From CAYUPY01 sp964446595 (GTDB lineage Bacteria; Patescibacteriota; Dojkabacteria; J137; JAEUSD01): a DNA stretch of 7,005 bases. Below are positions 5,692-7,005 of this stretch, piece after piece. The notes beneath the pieces were generated by a model that searched no databases, was not told the origin of the DNA, and saw nothing but the letters and a program-made list of their open reading frames with translations. The first letter of the stretch is position 1. Each line of letters starts with the position of its first letter. The position numbers and the translations under genes were made by a program. The DNA is taken from assembly GCA_964446595.1 (NCBI GenBank), contig CAYUPY010000058.1, forward strand, positions 1-7,005, read 5' to 3'.

Positions 5692-5717
5692 GCGCATGCA
5701 CGCACGCACGTGCGGCT

Positions 5718-6956
5718 CTACACATTCTTTCCTGCAACATACCCCGTTGACCAGCAAAGCTGTAAGCTGTAGCCGCCGGAAGGCCTGTCGATATCTAGGA
5801 TATCACCCACAACATAAAGAGAGTCAACCATTTTAGACTCCATTGTCTGCATATTTACCTCATCTAAAACCACCCCGCCGGAGGAAACAACCGCTTTGTC
5901 GGCACCCATCAGTGCGGAGATTGTCACCGGGAAGCCTTTTAGTGTCAGGCGTAGCTGTTTACGTTGGTCTTTGGTAATACTGTGGTTAGGGGTGTTTGGA
6001 GTAATTTGGCACAGCTCTAATACAATATCTACCAAACGATTAGGAATAATTTCGGCCAAGGTATTTTTGATTTGGCGGTTGGATTGGTTGAGCAGTAGCT
6101 CATTTAACTTTTGCTTCATTTCGTCTTGCTGGAGATCCGAAAATAAATCCAGCTCCACCCTAACCTCGCCTTCCTGAAGAAGTCCGCCAATATCTCGGCT
6201 AAGGTTTAAAATTCCAGGTCCACTTAAACCAAAGTGGGTGAACAGCACCTTTCCTTTTTTCCTAATTTTGCTTTTGCCATCAAGGAGAATCTGAATGCCT
6301 ACTTCTTCAAAGCTGATGCCGCTTAAATCCGCCACCCAGCGTTCACGTGTCTTGATAGGCACCAAGGCGAAGTTGTTATCTTTAACGGTGTGGCCTAGTT
6401 TTTTTAGCCAGCGGAAACCGGCTCCGGTGGAGCCGGTTTCCGGGCGAGACTTGCCGCCGGTGGCGATGATGCACGCTCGCGAGAGGAACTGCCTGCCACC
6501 GGCGACAACCACAAAAATACCGTTTTCTTGTTTACTCACAGAATTTACATCTTGCCCAAGCAGCACATTCACACCATATTGTGCCATATAGTCCAACATT
6601 GCTTGCCATACAGACTCGGCAGAATCGGATTTGGGGAACATTCTGCCATTGTCTTCCTCCTTGGTAGGCACGCCAAAGCGGTGGAAAAAATCCAGAGTCA
6701 TTTTTATATCGAATTGCGTGAAAACAGAATAGAGCGCCTTTGGCGCACCGCGGTAAGACTCCACTAGTTGCTTTGTTTCTTTATTATTGGTGACATTACA
6801 GCGTCCACCGCCTGTAATTAAAAGCTTTTTTCCAAGCTTGGGATTCTTCTCCAATAAAAGCACTGACTTTCCTAAACTGGCGGCTGTTCCAGCCGCCATC
6901 ATCCCGGCCGGCCCTCCACCAATTACGATTACATCCCTAATACTATCTTCCATCAT
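5718..6956 (-). CDS. HI0933/YhiN-family FAD-dependent oxidoreductase
   Basis: This is a complete flavoprotein of 411-412 residues, normal for the family often labelled aminoacetone oxidase or YhiN/BaiN-like; its true substrate is usually unknown. Numbered from the ATG at 6953, the N-terminus has the Rossmann FAD motif IGGGPAG (11-17). The family signature GKKLLITGGGRCNVTN spans 41-56. ATGGKSRPETGSTG spans 164-177, FTHFGLSGPGI 238-248, and the closing GDILDIDRPSGGYSLQL 383-399, which contacts FAD in relatives. No signal peptide is present, so it is cytoplasmic. Possible starts are GTG at 6968 and ATG at 6956 or 6953. An extended -10 box at 6959-6967 favours one of the two ATGs, probably 6953, as a leaderless start. 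The gene is convergent with the pilin-Ig gene, 40 bases away. Its middle encodes two strong inverted repeats. Confidence 0.88.
   Translation of the reverse strand: MMEDSIRDVIVIGGGPAGMMAAGTAASLGKSVLLLEKNPKLGKKLLITGGGRCNVTNNKETKQLVESYRGAPKALYSVFTQFDIKMTLDFFHRFGVPTKEEDNGRMFPKSDSAESVWQAMLDYMAQYGVNVLLGQDVNSVSKQENGIFVVVAGGRQFLSRACIIATGGKSRPETGSTGAGFRWLKKLGHTVKDNNFALVPIKTRERWVADLSGISFEEVGIQILLDGKSKIRKKGKVLFTHFGLSGPGILNLSRDIGGLLQEGEVRVELDLFSDLQQDEMKQKLNELLLNQSNRQIKNTLAEIIPNRLVDIVLELCQITPNTPNHSITKDQRKQLRLTLKGFPVTISALMGADKAVVSSGGVVLDEVNMQTMESKMVDSLYVVGDILDIDRPSGGYSLQLCWSTGYVAGKNV
6412..6442. repeat. 14-bp perfect inverted repeat inside the flavoprotein gene
   Basis: CGGAAACCGGCTCC (6412-6425) and GGAGCCGGTTTCCG (6429-6442) are exact reverse complements around a 3-base loop. 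On the mRNA this forms a very stable GC-rich hairpin within codons 171-181 (PETGSTGAGFR), a conserved family motif. No T-run follows, so it is not an intrinsic terminator. The protein motif explains part of the symmetry, but codon choice makes it perfect. Confidence 0.7.
6455..6504. repeat. Second inverted repeat in the flavoprotein gene
   Basis: CGCCGGTGGC (6455-6464) and GCCACCGGCG (6495-6504) are exact 10-bp reverse complements. The 30-base interval holds the 8-bp palindrome CTCGCGAG (6476-6483). The arms encode A-G-G and A-T-G-G segments, so glycine-rich coding may explain them. It lies only 12 bases from the 14-bp hairpin. Confidence 0.5.
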
Positions 6957-6958
6957 CA

Positions 6959-6967
6959 ATACTAGCA
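6959..6967 (-). promoter_or_regulatory. Extended -10 promoter of the flavoprotein gene
   Basis: On the minus strand TGCTAGTAT contains the TGn extension and TAGTAT (6964 to 6959). The hexamer ends five bases before the ATG at 6953 and two before the ATG at 6956. No Shine-Dalgarno precedes either. The spacing equals that of the ASCH gene, supporting a leaderless start at 6953. The -35 region is unconvincing. Confidence 0.4.
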
Positions 6968-7005
6968 CGAGAAACAGCGAGTTAGTCCAGTGAGTAGTCA
7001 GCCCA

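Noticed and set aside
5691..5715. CACG repeat stretch as an origin, attachment site or terminator
   Set aside because: It has only three short tandem units and a 10-bp palindrome, with T-runs on the wrong side for the minus-strand gene.
5896..6993. Plus-strand open frames opposite the flavoprotein gene
   Set aside because: They are antisense shadows of a gene with clear family motifs throughout, and have low-complexity or improbable translations.
1..7005. tRNA, tmRNA, CRISPR or insertion-sequence elements
   Set aside because: No T-loop consensus, regular spaced repeats, terminal inverted repeats or transposase motifs were seen on either strand.

Overview
The window looks like chromosomal sequence from an uncultivated bacterium with a small genome, most plausibly a member of the Patescibacteria (CPR) or a similar lineage. 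That assignment is inference. It rests on an N-terminal prepilin sequence with an Ile-Asn-Pro-Ala-Arg segment after the hydrophobic helix, of the kind I associate with CPR pseudopilins, and on very tight gene packing. It also rests on operon-head genes that lack a Shine-Dalgarno sequence and instead carry a -10 box 5-10 bases before the start codon, as expected for leaderless mRNAs. No rRNA, tRNA, insertion sequence or CRISPR array was seen. The standard genetic code fits all intact genes.

Layout. (1) 1-222: no intact gene, only a short open remnant (9-143). (2) 223-850, minus: a decayed uracil-DNA glycosylase superfamily gene broken by a stop codon, an internal deletion and a frame change. 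(3) 851-975: a divergent intergenic region with a perfect 16-bp palindrome and an extended -10 promoter. (4) 976-2145, plus: a membrane-anchored PQQ-type beta-propeller protein. (5) About 2140-2302, minus: the last trace of an endonuclease/exonuclease/phosphatase (EEP) family gene, reduced to two short pieces in different frames. (6) 2311-2691, plus: an ASCH-domain gene interrupted by one in-frame TAA. (7) 2714-4434, plus: a compact three-gene operon of VOC/glyoxalase-fold protein, small hypothetical protein and Ldh2-type malate/lactate dehydrogenase, with 1-bp gaps between genes. (8) 4523-5677, plus: a pseudopilin N-terminus fused to two Ig-like repeats. (9) 5718-6956, minus: an HI0933/YhiN-family flavoprotein, convergent with the pilin gene.

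How the genes fit together. The VOC/hypothetical/Ldh2 operon is probably a small metabolic unit acting on 2-oxo/2-hydroxy acids or a related metabolite. The propeller protein and the pilin-Ig protein are both predicted to be at the cell surface. The broken genes cluster in the first 2.7 kb, and at least two show multiple independent lesions, so this part of the chromosome appears to be eroding. I see no complete novel defence or mobile system. The most interesting items are the pilin-Ig fusion, the leaderless/extended -10 promoter pattern, the 16-bp palindrome, the gene decay, and the small conserved-looking protein locked into the Ldh2 operon.
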